A stretch of DNA of 64,000 nt from Spongospora subterranea f. sp. subterranea. Lineage: Eukaryota; Endomyxa: Phytomyxea; Phytomyxea; Plasmodiophorida. The stretch covers positions 62,001 through 126,000 of the forward strand of contig JAUGWO010000145.1 in the NCBI GenBank assembly GCA_049724395.1, given 5' to 3'. A program made the translations under genes and the position numbers. Under the pieces are notes generated by a model. That model was not told the origin of the DNA. It worked only from the letters and a program-made list of their open reading frames with translations, and made no database searches. Below, in pieces: positions 35,111 through 46,231 of this stretch (position 1 is its first letter; every line of letters starts with the position of its first letter).

Positions 35111-36524
35111 ATGGCGGCGTTGAGGACGGCAACGCTCTCAACGTATCATACCAGCACGAAATGGGTTCCTGATCACTCGTATGATTCATGCTTTGGCTGT
35201 CTAAGGAAATTCAACATGTTCAATCGGCGCCATCATTGCCGTCTTTGCGGGTAATGCACATATCAGAAATTACTCACGGAATGATGATTTTTGTTAATTG
35301 TCGGTTATAGACAGTTATTTTGTAAATCTTGTTCGTCATCGCGAATCGAGTTGGCGTCAGATCAAGGGTTTGTACGAGTATGCGATTCATGTTATCAGAA
35401 ACATCGAGGAGGTGTCAACCCATTATCGCCCATAACATTCCCAGGCCCATTCACCAAGGTAATTTGCTGGAACCGCATTCCGTCAAAAATCAAATCTGAT
35501 TAATTCAGGCTGTTGCGCCAATACCACGATCAATATTCTCTTGTCATAATGAGCCAATTGGTCATGTGAATATGGTCGCCTCGTTTGACGATAATCTCCC
35601 CATTGCTGCTTCGTCCCGCCTCTCCAAAACTCTGTCCTGTAATTGCTATTCAGCGATGCCATCAAGCCAAATCCATGCGTTTCAGTCAGGGCATTGGACC
35701 TTCAACGACAGCCGATTGAGAATGGATCTCCAGTTTCAATCTCAGGTCTTTGAGGGCGACTGTCAATTCTTGTGATTTGGTAATGAAAACGCATTAGGGC
35801 TCGGTTCTGTTCAGTGCAAGATTGCATTCGCCATCAGCAACGTATGTGGGAGCTGGACACGCTCGTATACAGACAGCAGAAATGACGGTTGATGATGGTG
35901 ATAAACCAGACGCTCCAAGGATTGCGATTGGCCTGATTGAGGAGCTGATTGTCGACTTGCGAGATATCAAGACAAATGAAATGATCCGTTTGGCCGGATC
36001 TCTGGCATGGAGAAGAGCTCAACTGTTGGAATCTTCGATTCGCACGATCGTCATCACGATTGATATGTGGGATTAGGGATCCAGGAGCAAGAAATATGGC
36101 AGAAGAGAACGAGAACCATACCGAGCAGAGATGGAAAGGAAGTACTGCATCACGAATATCCCTATTAGCTGTTGTGGAAGCTGAGATCTTCCAAGCCTTA
36201 GCAGGAATCGATGAAGGGCAGGTTCGTTTGGCAGTTGGTCCCCCGGCAACCCATTGTATTCAAGATGGATTTTAGGATAATTCCAGACAAAAGACTGATA
36301 ATGAATTAGGACGGAGAATACTTAGCTCAAATGAGGTTGTATTGGGCTCAACGACAACGGATAAGAATGATCCATATCGAGGGTCTACCATTCATGATCC
36401 TCTGGGGTCATTTCTCAATATCCCCATGCAATACAAGGTTCGAATAAAACGCATTGCGCTTCCGCATATACCGCCACTAATCAAATCAATATTTGAAAGG
36501 TCAAGGCCAGTCAGTTGCAGATGA
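35111..36524 (+). CDS. FYVE zinc-finger protein
   Basis: FYVE domains bind phosphatidylinositol 3-phosphate on endosomes. Exon 1 starts MAALRTATLSTYHTSTKWVP and contains the WxxD motif (WVPD), CFGC and RRHHCRLCG. After a short intron (about 35250-35309) exon 2 gives RQLFCKSC then VRVCDSC. All eight zinc ligands and the three signature motifs (WxxD, RRHHCR, RVC) are in place, with the finger at about residues 18-75. Later plus-strand exons continue to about 36520 (NMVASFDDNLPIAAS; MTVDDGDKPDAPRIAIGLIE with ELIVDLRDIKTNEM; EAEIFQALAGIDEGQVRLAV; FLNIPMQYKVRIKRIALPHI) without a domain I can name. The protein may act in endosomal or vacuolar trafficking. The FYVE call is firm; the 3' structure is provisional. 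Confidence 0.75.
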
Positions 36525-36833
36525 TGAAAGAGTGTATTGTTCGAGCTAATGAATGCGTCCAAGATGGAAAATCACCTGACGATGCCCAATTTTCATGTAT
36601 GTGTTTTCATTGTTTCGGAACAATTATCGTATAAAACAGAGATACCAAAAATATGAGGACGGGAATCTGACCAGGGCTGTATATCAATATAAATATGAGG
36701 ACTTGACATAGATTTAAGCATGCGGACAAGATATGCGACTACATCCAGGGAATCTGCATGATTAGCTTGGCAATATATGGTAAAAATGATAAACCTGGTC
36801 GACGGTGATATCAATTTACATGTGCCAAACACT

Positions 36834-37532
36834 TTACGAAGGCGTGGCGTTTACCTGATCGTTGTCTTGGACCCCCACTTCTGTATTACAGATGCTACAT
36901 GTCACAAGTCTGTAGATCTGATTATCCAAATGCACATATATCAATATACCAAAGACAATGCTGAGATGACAGTAAACGCACCTCATCAGGCTCCATAGGA
37001 TATGAGTTACTAGGCAATACGGTCTTGATCTTATCGACTTTAACATTGCTCACAAATATTGCTCTGTTCAAAGGCTATAAACAAACATTGTTGAGAACCA
37101 GCTGTGGACCGTATACTGACCTGTATTGATTGAGAAACTGTTCATGCTGTTGGCACATTACCGAAACTAATATATAGGTAAGACTAACTCACGATAATGA
37201 CGATTTCTGGAAGTACCTGTAGAGAAGCAACCAGGGCATGATAATACTGCATCAGTATGAGGAGAAGGGCCCATTTCGCCATCATAACCTGAAAAAACCT
37301 CCAAAATCAAGGCCTGATTCCACTATCATCAGTCAATATAGGATATACCTGGTCCATTCCATCTGGCATCCTCATCATCCATATTAGGATCATATAACGG
37401 ATCCTCGGAATCATACTTCAATCTGTCATCATCCGAGTTGGCAGCATCATCATCTTTGCGGTTGTGCGACAATATCTTAGATACGCTGTGGCCCCCCTGT
37501 TGTTTGCTTGGTTGGCCCTCGTCCCTCTCCAT
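36834..37532 (-). CDS. EAPP: EAPP homologue (E2F-associated phosphoprotein family)
   Basis: Minus-strand exons. Exon 1 starts MERDEGQPSKQQGGHS, continues acidic (DSEDPLYDPNMDDEDARW; the family has 'D.LLYDP..D..D..W'), and ends before a GT at about 37350. The next exon (about 37290-37215) reads SPHTDAVLSCPGCFST ('SDA.L.CP.C...'). Then CQQHEQFLNQYRSVYG ('C..H..Y..QYR..F'), and finally DVTCSICNTEVGVQDNDQV ('..C..C.TEV.VYD.DEV'). So both zinc-binding CxxC pairs and the central C..H site are in family order. EAPP is a small nuclear protein linked in animals to E2F-dependent transcription; function elsewhere is unknown. The last residues are not resolved. It is convergent with the FYVE gene. Confidence 0.75.
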
Positions 37533-37659
37533 GACTCGTCTGGCTATGATAGCGGCACAGAAGATGTTCGCTTCAATTACCGGTGAATTGCTGAATGAGT
37601 AAATGGTCTGAGCCACCCCCTGATGGGTCACGGTTGGATCGGGTAGACTCCCCACTCCA

Positions 37660-38616
37660 CAACGGTTCCGTAACTCCTCACGCAGTAAAACATGAGCTGG
37701 AGCGGCATGTGGCAGCGGCCTCCGGACCTAGTGTAGGTTGTCAATCGAAACTTGGCGAAACTGGTTTTGCCCTTTTTGCGTCGGGGAATAGGTGTCTGGT
37801 GAGAAAACAGTTTCGCTGGGTTTCGAACCTTTTATGCGTTTGCGATGTGATCACGGATGACTCATCCATTGCGATAAAATAGAGTTCTGTTGTTGCGACT
37901 TCTGAAGCGAGCATTTTATTTCGATTGCTTTGTCTAATTCTGCCGATTGTATCGTGTTAGCAATGGAAACCAGAAATAGGTCTTCGTTTGATGCTAGTTT
38001 TAGGTTATAAGACATTTGATCCCCAATCCATAATCACTCATTCACCTGACCGATGAGAGTGTGGTTGGGGCCGTAAATTCCAAGTAATACTGAGGAATAG
38101 CTGACGCCTATGGAGTGCTTTTCTTGCATTGGACACTCTGCGCATGATGCCCTAGCGGCATACCAAAGCTTTTTTCACTGAAATTTGGCATGATTGAGGA
38201 TCCTAGAAGCATTTCTGCACCATTGGAAACGACCATTTGTGGGGGTGATGTAGAGCGAAAATCAGCGTTTTCAGTGAGGGGCGTAATTTATATGATTGTC
38301 GGTATTTAACAACCCCTGACAACGTTCGCGAACTAAGAATGGTGCTCGCTGCAGTGAGAATGTGAAATGCCTTTAGCTGCGAGTATCAGTTGGTCTAACA
38401 GGCTGCTCCTTGGATGTAGCAGCAGCCCTTGGTTAAGTCATAATTACTGCAACATTACATGGGTGGCAGTAGAGATAGGTCATAGAAGATAGAGGACGAG
38501 GGCGAGTAGTGTGTGTGTGTGTGTGTCAGTGAGACTATTGTATTCCGTATCCAACATTACCTCTAATGCGATATCATACTGATTCATCTCGTTAACCTCA
38601 TCGCAACCTTCGGGCC
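37660..38616. other. Intergenic region between divergent EAPP and E3-ligase genes
   Basis: No supported gene; a short plus-strand frame at 37595-37882 lacks any domain. A (GT)n microsatellite of about 17 bp lies at 38510-38526. It is likely to hold the promoters of the flanking genes. Confidence 0.4.
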
Positions 38617-41600
38617 ATGGTGTTGATTTTTATTAAAGAGACAACGGGCAAAACCACCGCCCTTGATGTGGAAGTTCAGTCAACGGTCGCCACCTTGAAA
38701 GAAACGCTGTACGCTATCGAGGGGTTCGCCCCAGCCAGGCAAACTTTAATATTCGCAGGAAGAGTTTTAAAGAACGATGCGACCCTATTATCCTACAATA
38801 TCTCCAAGGAATGCAGTATACAGCTGTTTACAAGCTCTGTGCAACGAATATCTGGTGGAGAGGTAAGAGCGATTATATACGCCCACATTTACTACTCGAA
38901 ATCGATTCAAAAGTTCAGGAAATTAAGGACGGCGTTGATGGTGGTGCTCCATCCCCAATAGAGCTGGTTTCCGAAAATGGGGAAAATCTGAATGTTCAGT
39001 CTAAATCGCTTGTTAAAGCCCCGTCGTCGATTGGTATGCCTGGCGCTCGCGGGCTGAATGAAGGCGGTGTTTCTGATGTCCTGAAGCATGGTGATGTTGT
39101 TGTGATTCGGTTAATCGAGGCTCGTAATTTGGAAAGGGCAGATTTCTGGCCAGGTCGTTCGCTCCGAGTGTGCTGGTTATATTCGTACTCAATGAGCTAT
39201 AGTTCTCTCGGGTTCTTCGGATCCTTACGTCATTTTTGCACTGGGAAATAACAGTGCAAAGAGCAAAAATTATTCGCCGCAATTTGAATCCAATCTGGAA
39301 TGAGGTTAGAGGGAGCAAATAGATTGTCGGTGGTATAAGACTTTTGTATAGACCTTTGGTTTTAGAATCAACGAAGAAGACGATAAAGCTATTCTTCGGG
39401 TGCTGGTGTTCGATTTTGATAACTTCACTCCTGATGATTTTATTGGCTCTGTTGAAATCAACCTCAGCGGGTTGAAAAGGGGAGAGACAGTAGACAAATG
39501 GGTCGACTTGCAAAACGTTAAGACAGGCCAGCTTCATTTACAGTTCCACCGTTCGATTTTAACTTCGCCATCGTTAAATGCGATCGTTACCTCGTTAATG
39601 GAACTCGTTGGGAACCCGTTGCCCTAAACTGCTCTATTTTTTTACTGAATCGAAGTGTCCAGGAAAGATCATGGTCAGTGGAAGATCTTGCTCGATATGG
39701 GCTCAAGTTGGAACATCTGATGGGCGAGCTTGCCTGGATTACTGACAACACGACAAATCCTGCAATCGAACATTTGGCGGAGTCGATCAACTCGGGAAAT
39801 ATTGACTGGAAACTCAGTTTCATTAGCGAGGATCGAAGCAATTCTTAGCAGTCAAGGTTTGTGCACAACTCCGGTACGACAAGAATCAGCTTTCAAAGCT
39901 ACCCTCTGATTCTCAAGTGATTTGACAGGGTTTACCAACCCCACACCTTTGGTTCAGCGGCGTCGCTCAGACAGTGAAAGTTCGAGATTTCGTGCACCAG
40001 ATTCGTAAACACGGAGCTGTTAAGCAGATTAAGTTTCCTGCTAGCGGAGGCTTTGCCTTCGTCGATTTCCGCACAGTTTCTGATGCGTTACTTTGCTTTC
40101 TTTATACGCAGAGGAAGGAACTTCAAGGCAGCACTTTTGAAGTCGGATTTGGCAGGGTACAAACGGACTGATTTCGATGCGTGATTTGCTTATTTTTTAT
40201 AGTATCTGTCGAAAGAGGAACCAGTTCTAAAGTTCTGCCGTAAAGCTGGGTTTATGCATGTTTTTCATACGTCCCTCGTCAACTGGTCATACGGGTGGAT
40301 ATTCTTGTATAATTCTACATTTTCGCTTTTCAATGAGTTACAAAAAGATGTTCCCATCTTTTCTGTTGAGATGGATGACTGCTACGTTTGCAATCAAGGC
40401 CTTTTTTCTTTGGAGTTACACATAAAAAAAAGTCGCGAGAGCGTTTTCTTGCGATCAGATTCTCCTGCGGAAATTGCCGCTTGGCGTAAAGTCTTCAAGC
40501 AGGTATCAATCGACATCGGTAGCCCTTGGTGGTTGATAATCGCTGCTTTCAGTTTGCCTCTTCTACACCTACGACCCTTGATGTTTCCACCAATCTTGAG
40601 GGTGATACATCTGGGGGGAGCAAAGTCGCCGTTAGTAGCGATGCTGATTATTGCTGCAGCTTGTGTACCAGGTTTTATCCTCTTGATGAGGTTTATCTGC
40701 GAACGCTCACTCCTGCATCGGACGATGCTTGTACCTGTATATATTGCCTAAAACGTACTATTTTACAAAAGGTGGAAATGGGTCAAATGTGTTTTCTCTC
40801 CTTGCCCTGCTAAGGATTTACAGGTGGAATCTGGCGATGTTTCATCACTTTCAGCGGAGTTTACTGTTCAAGATGTTCGAGAACTGCTTCAAGCTGCCGA
40901 GTTTGAATCCTATCTGGACTCCAGCCTGAAGGAGTTGCTTGAAGCCGACTCCAATTTCGTTAAATGCCCTAAATGTTCTATATCTGTCGAGTAGGGAGAT
41001 CTTCTCGTCTTTTTCATTTTTTGACTCTCAAGCGCAGATTTGTTCGTGATGGCGCTCAAGATATTCCAGACTTCTCAAGATTGACTGGAATAGATGGCAA
41101 ACCCATATCCGTACAGACTCAATCGCATTATCTAAACAATCGATTGCGCTGCCGTAATCCCCTATGTTCGACTGATTTTTGTAGAACATGTTCGGGGAAA
41201 CCATACCACGCTGGATTTGATTGCGAAGAGTTCAAAATATTTCAAACAGCAGGTGATTCAAGTATTTTCATGCCTTAATGCACTGCTATATTGGTGAATG
41301 ATTTAGAGCACTGTCGATTTTGCGATTCCGCTCTTATACCAGGAAAGACATTAGCCAACGACGCTCCTGCCAAAGCTGTGGAAAAGTGCTGCAACCAACC
41401 AGACTGCTTGAGAAAAAGGGACCAATCGTGTCTTAAGTTTCTGGACTGCGGGCATCCATGCGGTCAGCAATGCTGAAGTGCTTGATCCACTGGTTAAATG
41501 ATGTTAGGGGGTGTACGAGGTGAAACACAACATTCGCATTGTCTATTTCAAGAGCACAGGTCCAAGCACGTCGTCCAAGACGCCTCCGATTTCTGCAACA

Positions 41601-42672
41601 TTTGTTTTACCGAGGTTCTTTCAGCTTCTCCCATTGTGGAACTTGACTGCGGCCATATTTTTCACTTTGAATGCACAAAGAAGCGTCTATCAGAAAGGTG
41701 AAATATCGGTTTTAATAACGCAAACGTGGCTAATTAGGTCTAAATTGATAGGTGGTCAACACCACAGATTACTTTCGGTTTTTGTCGATGCCCCTTATGC
41801 AATGTCAATATTCACCATGACTTGCTAATTCAAGAGCTAAATCCCATTTGGGAGCTTCATCGTGATATCGAATCAAAAGCGTATAACCGTTTGATTTATG
41901 AGGGTTTATTAAAGAGTCCAGAATTAGAGCCAGAAGGTGCTACTTTCAATAATGGTTATTCAACTATGTTCATATATATATCCAGGGTCTTATTATCGCA
42001 ATGTAATGGGGTTTGCAATGAGCTATTTTGCCTATTATATGTGCTTCAAATGCAAGGTTATCGTCCCGTAAATTTGCATATTTTATCTTATGTTCGGGTC
42101 TTAGGTCCCGTATTTTGGTGGGCAACCACGTTGCAATGATGGGTTGGATCATTTTGATCCATCCGAGCTGGTATGCGGTCCTTGCAGTGGTATCGGTGTT
42201 GCTGAATGTGCTACTCACGGGAAAGAGTTCATCCAGTTCAAGTGCAGATTTTGCTGCAAGTAAGTATTCAGCAAGGCATTCTTCTGATTTGTTCTGATTG
42301 CTTTCCATGTTTCAGTTTAAGCACATGGTATTGTTGGGTAAGGAAGGGTCATCCAATTTGTGCCAACTCATTAATTCTGGTGAAGGGAACAACACATTTT
42401 TGTGATGAATGTCATCGCAGGCAAGAGGCTCACGATTATATGAGCACAAAAAGCGCTGACGAACTGCATCAATGCGAAGGGCCCGCTAAATGTGCTTTAG
42501 GAGTCGAACACCCTCCGTAATTGCTGTATTTCGAACCAGGATGGATCCTCGTCTAACCTCGATGCGATTTTCTGTTAGCAACGGGGAGGAGTTCAGCCTG
42601 GGATGTTCATTATGCCGAGGAGCTACCACAGGAGCGAGCGTATTTCATGAAAACGTTGTGGAACCTTCCTGA
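38617..42672 (+). CDS. Ubl-C2-RRM-PH-RBR-RCR multidomain ubiquitin ligase
   Basis: About 14 exons with short introns. Domains in order: N-terminal ubiquitin-like (38617-38860; VLIFIKETTGKTTALDVE, RQTLIFAGRVLKND); C2 (39080-39545; GDVVVIRLIEARNL, SSDPYVIFALG, LNPIWNE, LRVLVFDFDNFTPDDFIG); helical stretch (39655-39850); RRM (39945-40155; LWFSGV and GGFAFVDF); PH (40240-40500; ending PAEIAAWRKVF); RING1-like Cys-rich part (CCSLCTRF, CTCIYC) and IBR (VKCPKCS; LRCRNPLCSTDFCRTCSGKP then HAGFDC). No RBR RING2 follows. Instead come a Cys-rich linker (LDCGHPCGGVRGE), a MYCBP2-type RING (FCNICFTEVLSASPIVELDC, GHIFHFEC, CPLCNVNIHH) and a tandem-cysteine domain (YFGGQPRC, DPSELVCGPCSG, CRFCCNLSTWYCWGTTHFC, AKCALGVEHPP, NGEEFSLGCSLC). 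That C-terminus matches the RING-Cys-relay module of MYCBP2/PHR1, which esterifies Thr. One base appears extra at 39265-39269 (A5) within C2. Confidence 0.8.
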
Positions 42673-42769
42673 CCATATTTCGCGATCTCACTAATTTGTA
42701 TTTTTGTATATGAATAAAGTAATATTGTTGTTCGCAATAACAGTTTCTTGGCTTACTTGTTTCTAATCA

Positions 42770-43769
42770 TCATAGCTCAAACATTTTTTTGAAATCTGGC
42801 TCTTCATCATCCACACCTTCGCCAATTGCAATTACCGATCTATGTGTCGTTGCCCGGCCCAGCTTGTACCGGAACTTGATTTTGCGAATTTCTTGGTCGA
42901 TGACTTCGTATGAGCACCGCTTCAGACGATGAACAATTGGAACGATGACAATCTCCCTTATCCGTTCATCGATCTTTTGGAAACAGTTTAAGTGCTCATA
43001 CAGAAAACATTAGCTCATCGACCTTTATGAACGCGTCTTCCGGGCATGAAAGATCACGAAGACGGATATATAGCAGAGTTAATACATCACAAATGTTGAT
43101 TACCGTGAATGTATAGTCTAAGTCGCAAGGCTAGGAATTCAAAGGAAGCGTCAGAGCGAAATAGCAATATCTGAAAAAATACACTCACGATGTTGGTGTT
43201 AACTAGAACCTCAAAGACACTCTTTTTGCCCCATTTGGCAACAGTAGGCTTAGTATTTGATATAGATGAGGCACCGGGAAGTGGCTCGCGCCCATCAACT
43301 GGTTTTGGCAACGCCGATGGAATGACTTCGCGGTGACTTGAGAATCTCACCTCAAACTCCTCAAACAAAAGTAGCATTGCCCTAGAGAGGTCGACTCCGT
43401 TTGTCAGAACGAGAAGCCTAGAGCATGACAGCCCCAGAACGAATAGTTCCTCAACTCTATCGCGAATTTTCAGCAACAACCAAGCACCTGATCACAGTTT
43501 ATATCTGTTTACGATAAATGCTTGGCCGATTTTTGCCGAGCGATCAGCTGCGCGTCGACACGAACCATCCCAAGCCACATTGCTCCTTCAGGTTCATGTG
43601 CGTTCCGGATTTGATCAAAGGTGCTGAGGCGCAACAGAGTTAACTGGCCAACGGACGCCGCAGGTGACGATTTCGAGGCTCGCGTGGCATGGCTCTTCAT
43701 CCTCTTGATTGACGCCAGTCCTAAGCTAGCAGTGGATATGGGGTCGGTTGCCATCCCGGGGCGGGTCAA
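42770..43769 (-). CDS. Unidentified protein, two to three exons
   Basis: Minus-strand frames: 43769-43512 (MTRPGMATDPISTASLGLAS; contains GAMWLGMVRVDAQLIARQK), 43479-43190 (VEELFVLGLSCSRLLVLTNG; DLSRAMLLLFEEFEVRF) and 42990-42770 (KIDERIREIVIVPIVHRLKR, ending DDEEPDFKKMFEL). The last exon is basic then acidic. Amphipathic helical character throughout; no family is recognised. A junction around 43000-43190 is unresolved. Confidence 0.45.
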
Positions 43770-43829
43770 CGCTCCTGCCCTTGATAGATGTTATGGGACC
43801 GGCCCCAATAGAGGGGCCCTGGGCTAAAC

Positions 43830-44380
43830 CCCACTCAACAGGTGAGTGATGGCAGACCCGATCATGTTACGTGAACACACAATCCACTGTACAACCTTTC
43901 AGCTTGACCTTGAGTATGAGATCTTCTTTACGGTAATCTGGTTGAGTTTATCAGTTGACTGTCTTTAATCCCAGTTACCGTCCATCTCCTCAACGTAGAT
44001 TTGATTTGAATTGAGTTGTCGGTTAATCAGGATAGATGGTGCTTGATTGATTGGTAAAATTTCCGCAATACAAGCAAAGTAAAAATACATAGCAGAAGCC
44101 CAACGTACAAATTCTAACTCCTCCTATCGCCTGCAACGAGAATGCAATTAAACAAACAAACACCATCTATCCTCACCAACCGACAACGTAATTCTAAATT
44201 AAATCAAACCGTGATCACTGCCGTGGTTCTGCCATTTGTTACGCAACCATGTTATGGCTCGCCAGGATTAGTGATTGCCTTCAAAACGGAAGAGCATTTG
44301 AAGAACCTCGTGCTGGAAAACGTTGCTTTAGAGTTCAAATGTATATATATTGTTACAAAAGAATGATTTTTTCCGATAAT
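43830..44380. other. Intergenic region
   Basis: AT-rich, between a minus-strand gene start and the 3' end of the FtsJ-like gene. Nothing supported. Confidence 0.4.
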
Positions 44381-44382
44381 CG

Positions 44383-45791
44383 TTATAATAGCAAAGGGCG
44401 GTTGGTATTTTTGAGTCGGGACATTACATCACCGACTGCTCTAACAACATCAGGAAAAACTACAGACAGACAATACCGGCAGACACTTGACGTTGCCCGG
44501 CATTTACCACATAGTCGATCCCTTTTTCCAGACATTATCCATTCCAATACATCGCTCTGTTTTTTCCAGACTGGGGAAAGCGTCGCGATCAATCGGCTCC
44601 CAAACTGCTGCAGGAATGCATCAATTCCAATGCCCAGCAAATCATTTTCCAATGCTCCAACTTGTGTGCAAATCGTCTGTAAGCGCTTGGACAACGTAGC
44701 ATCGGGAACAAAGTTCTCAAAGAGAATCCAAAACGTTTTCCGCATTGCGAATTCGGTTAAAGGCTTGGTAATTGTTTCCTTCTCGTGGCACTTGATGAGT
44801 AGACCCAACATTTGCATCTCCAGCAATCGGATACTGAGATGCATACGAACCAGTAAAATGCCGCCAGGCCGCAAATGACGCATAGCAAGGGCAAGCTGAA
44901 TAATGTGCAAGCGATCCTTTAGATTAACATGTTCGCTTTCTTCAGCTTGATGCGAGCCAGATATAGTGATCCCGGCAATGATTAAGTCAAACCCTCCCTC
45001 TGGAACAGACATGAAACCAGATAGCCCATCGGGATGTTGTGAGATCTTCAGGATGTCTGCCTCGATCACCGCATATCGTGAATTGTTGCATAAATACTCA
45101 TGATAGACATTACTGAAAACCCCTATTCAATACGACACTTGATAAAATCAAAACCTTTGTTAGTTACCCGCCATTGCCAGCACCTAAGGTTATTCCGGCT
45201 CCAGTAATGCGACTATCCGCATCGAGAAGAAGCTCAGACATACCGCCAGGTGCAAACCCCATATCTAAAAACTTGAATGAACCCTGCGTTTGACAAATCT
45301 CTTTAGCACGCTGTACATAAATGCACGCCATTATCAATATCGGCTGCATATCTTAAAAAACGATTAAACAAAGGAACAATGTTCTCTTGACACGAATCCC
45401 AGCGCTTCGCTTCTGAGAATGTCTGATCAGTATATATATGTGCCAAAATGAATGAATCCATGCGTTGAAAAAACTGACCTTTATGCACATCTTCAGTATT
45501 TGGCCTTCGATAAAAACACTTAAGGATATTTGGATCCGTTTCTGCACGGTTTCTTGTGGTAGCCCACCGTTTGAAGGAACTACTCTGATCATGGGAATCG
45601 AGATATTCCACCATTTGCTTTGTTTCAGGATAATCTAGATATTCATGCTGTGGACATCGCAATGCGGTTGGTGAGGGCAACCATTCGGCACAACGAGAGG
45701 CACATTTATCGGCTATAAGTAGAGCGCTATTGCGGCAACCGCGATTAGAAACTTGGAACCGATGTGGCACGGATGCTTTATAACTCGCCAT
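44383..45791 (-). CDS. FtsJ-like SAM-dependent methyltransferase
   Basis: Three minus-strand exons. Exon 1 (45791 to about 45355) starts MASYKASVPHRFQVSNRGCR and has a helical Cys-containing N-terminal part. Exon 2 (about 45325-45170) carries SAM motif I, FKFLDMGFAPGGMSELLLDA ('.LDLG.APGG.S..L'). Exon 3 (about 45080-44383) reads VIEADILKIS, then FDLIIAGITISGS (motif IV position), and a helix-strand pair LAMRHLRPGGILLVRMHLSI ('L.pGG..v.K'), where Arg replaces the usual catalytic Lys of FtsJ enzymes. The tail ends NTNRPLLL and contains CGKC...CRYC, possibly zinc-binding. The layout resembles fungal proteins annotated as FtsJ-like 2'-O-ribose methyltransferases. The substrate is unknown; the changed KDKE-type Lys raises the chance that chemistry differs or is lost. 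Confidence 0.65.
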
Positions 45792-46231
45792 TTACAAGCA
45801 AAATGATTCTAGGTATGATATCCAAAAGAGAGTATTGGAGCGGTAGCCGGAGGAAAGGCAATGGCAGTGAATTGAACTGATGCGGGGAAGTCCGGAACAA
45901 TCCCAGATTACACTGTGAGCGAATCGTGGTTGCTCGAAAGGACTCTTTCCAGAATTATTGAATGATATATCTCAGATCCGGTCTGGTTAGCTACACTGTT
46001 TTGAAGAATCGGAATGAGTCTTTTACTTTACTACAGTAAATTTGTCATAGAGTACATTTGTGACAATTCCGAGAAATAATCTGTTTATGATACCATCTGT
46101 TAACGTTATGGGTCGGTCGTCCCATTATGGTGTGGCAGGGACAGACTGAGGGGTATCTGATACCCAGGAGTGTGGCTTGATGTGTCCAGTTATATTGAGT
46201 GGCATTCCGTCCAGTGCTTGTGACGTAATAA

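Noticed and set aside
43785-43827. gaccggccccaatagaggggccctgggc as a regulatory palindrome
   Set aside because: Imperfect and short, with no recurrence in the window.
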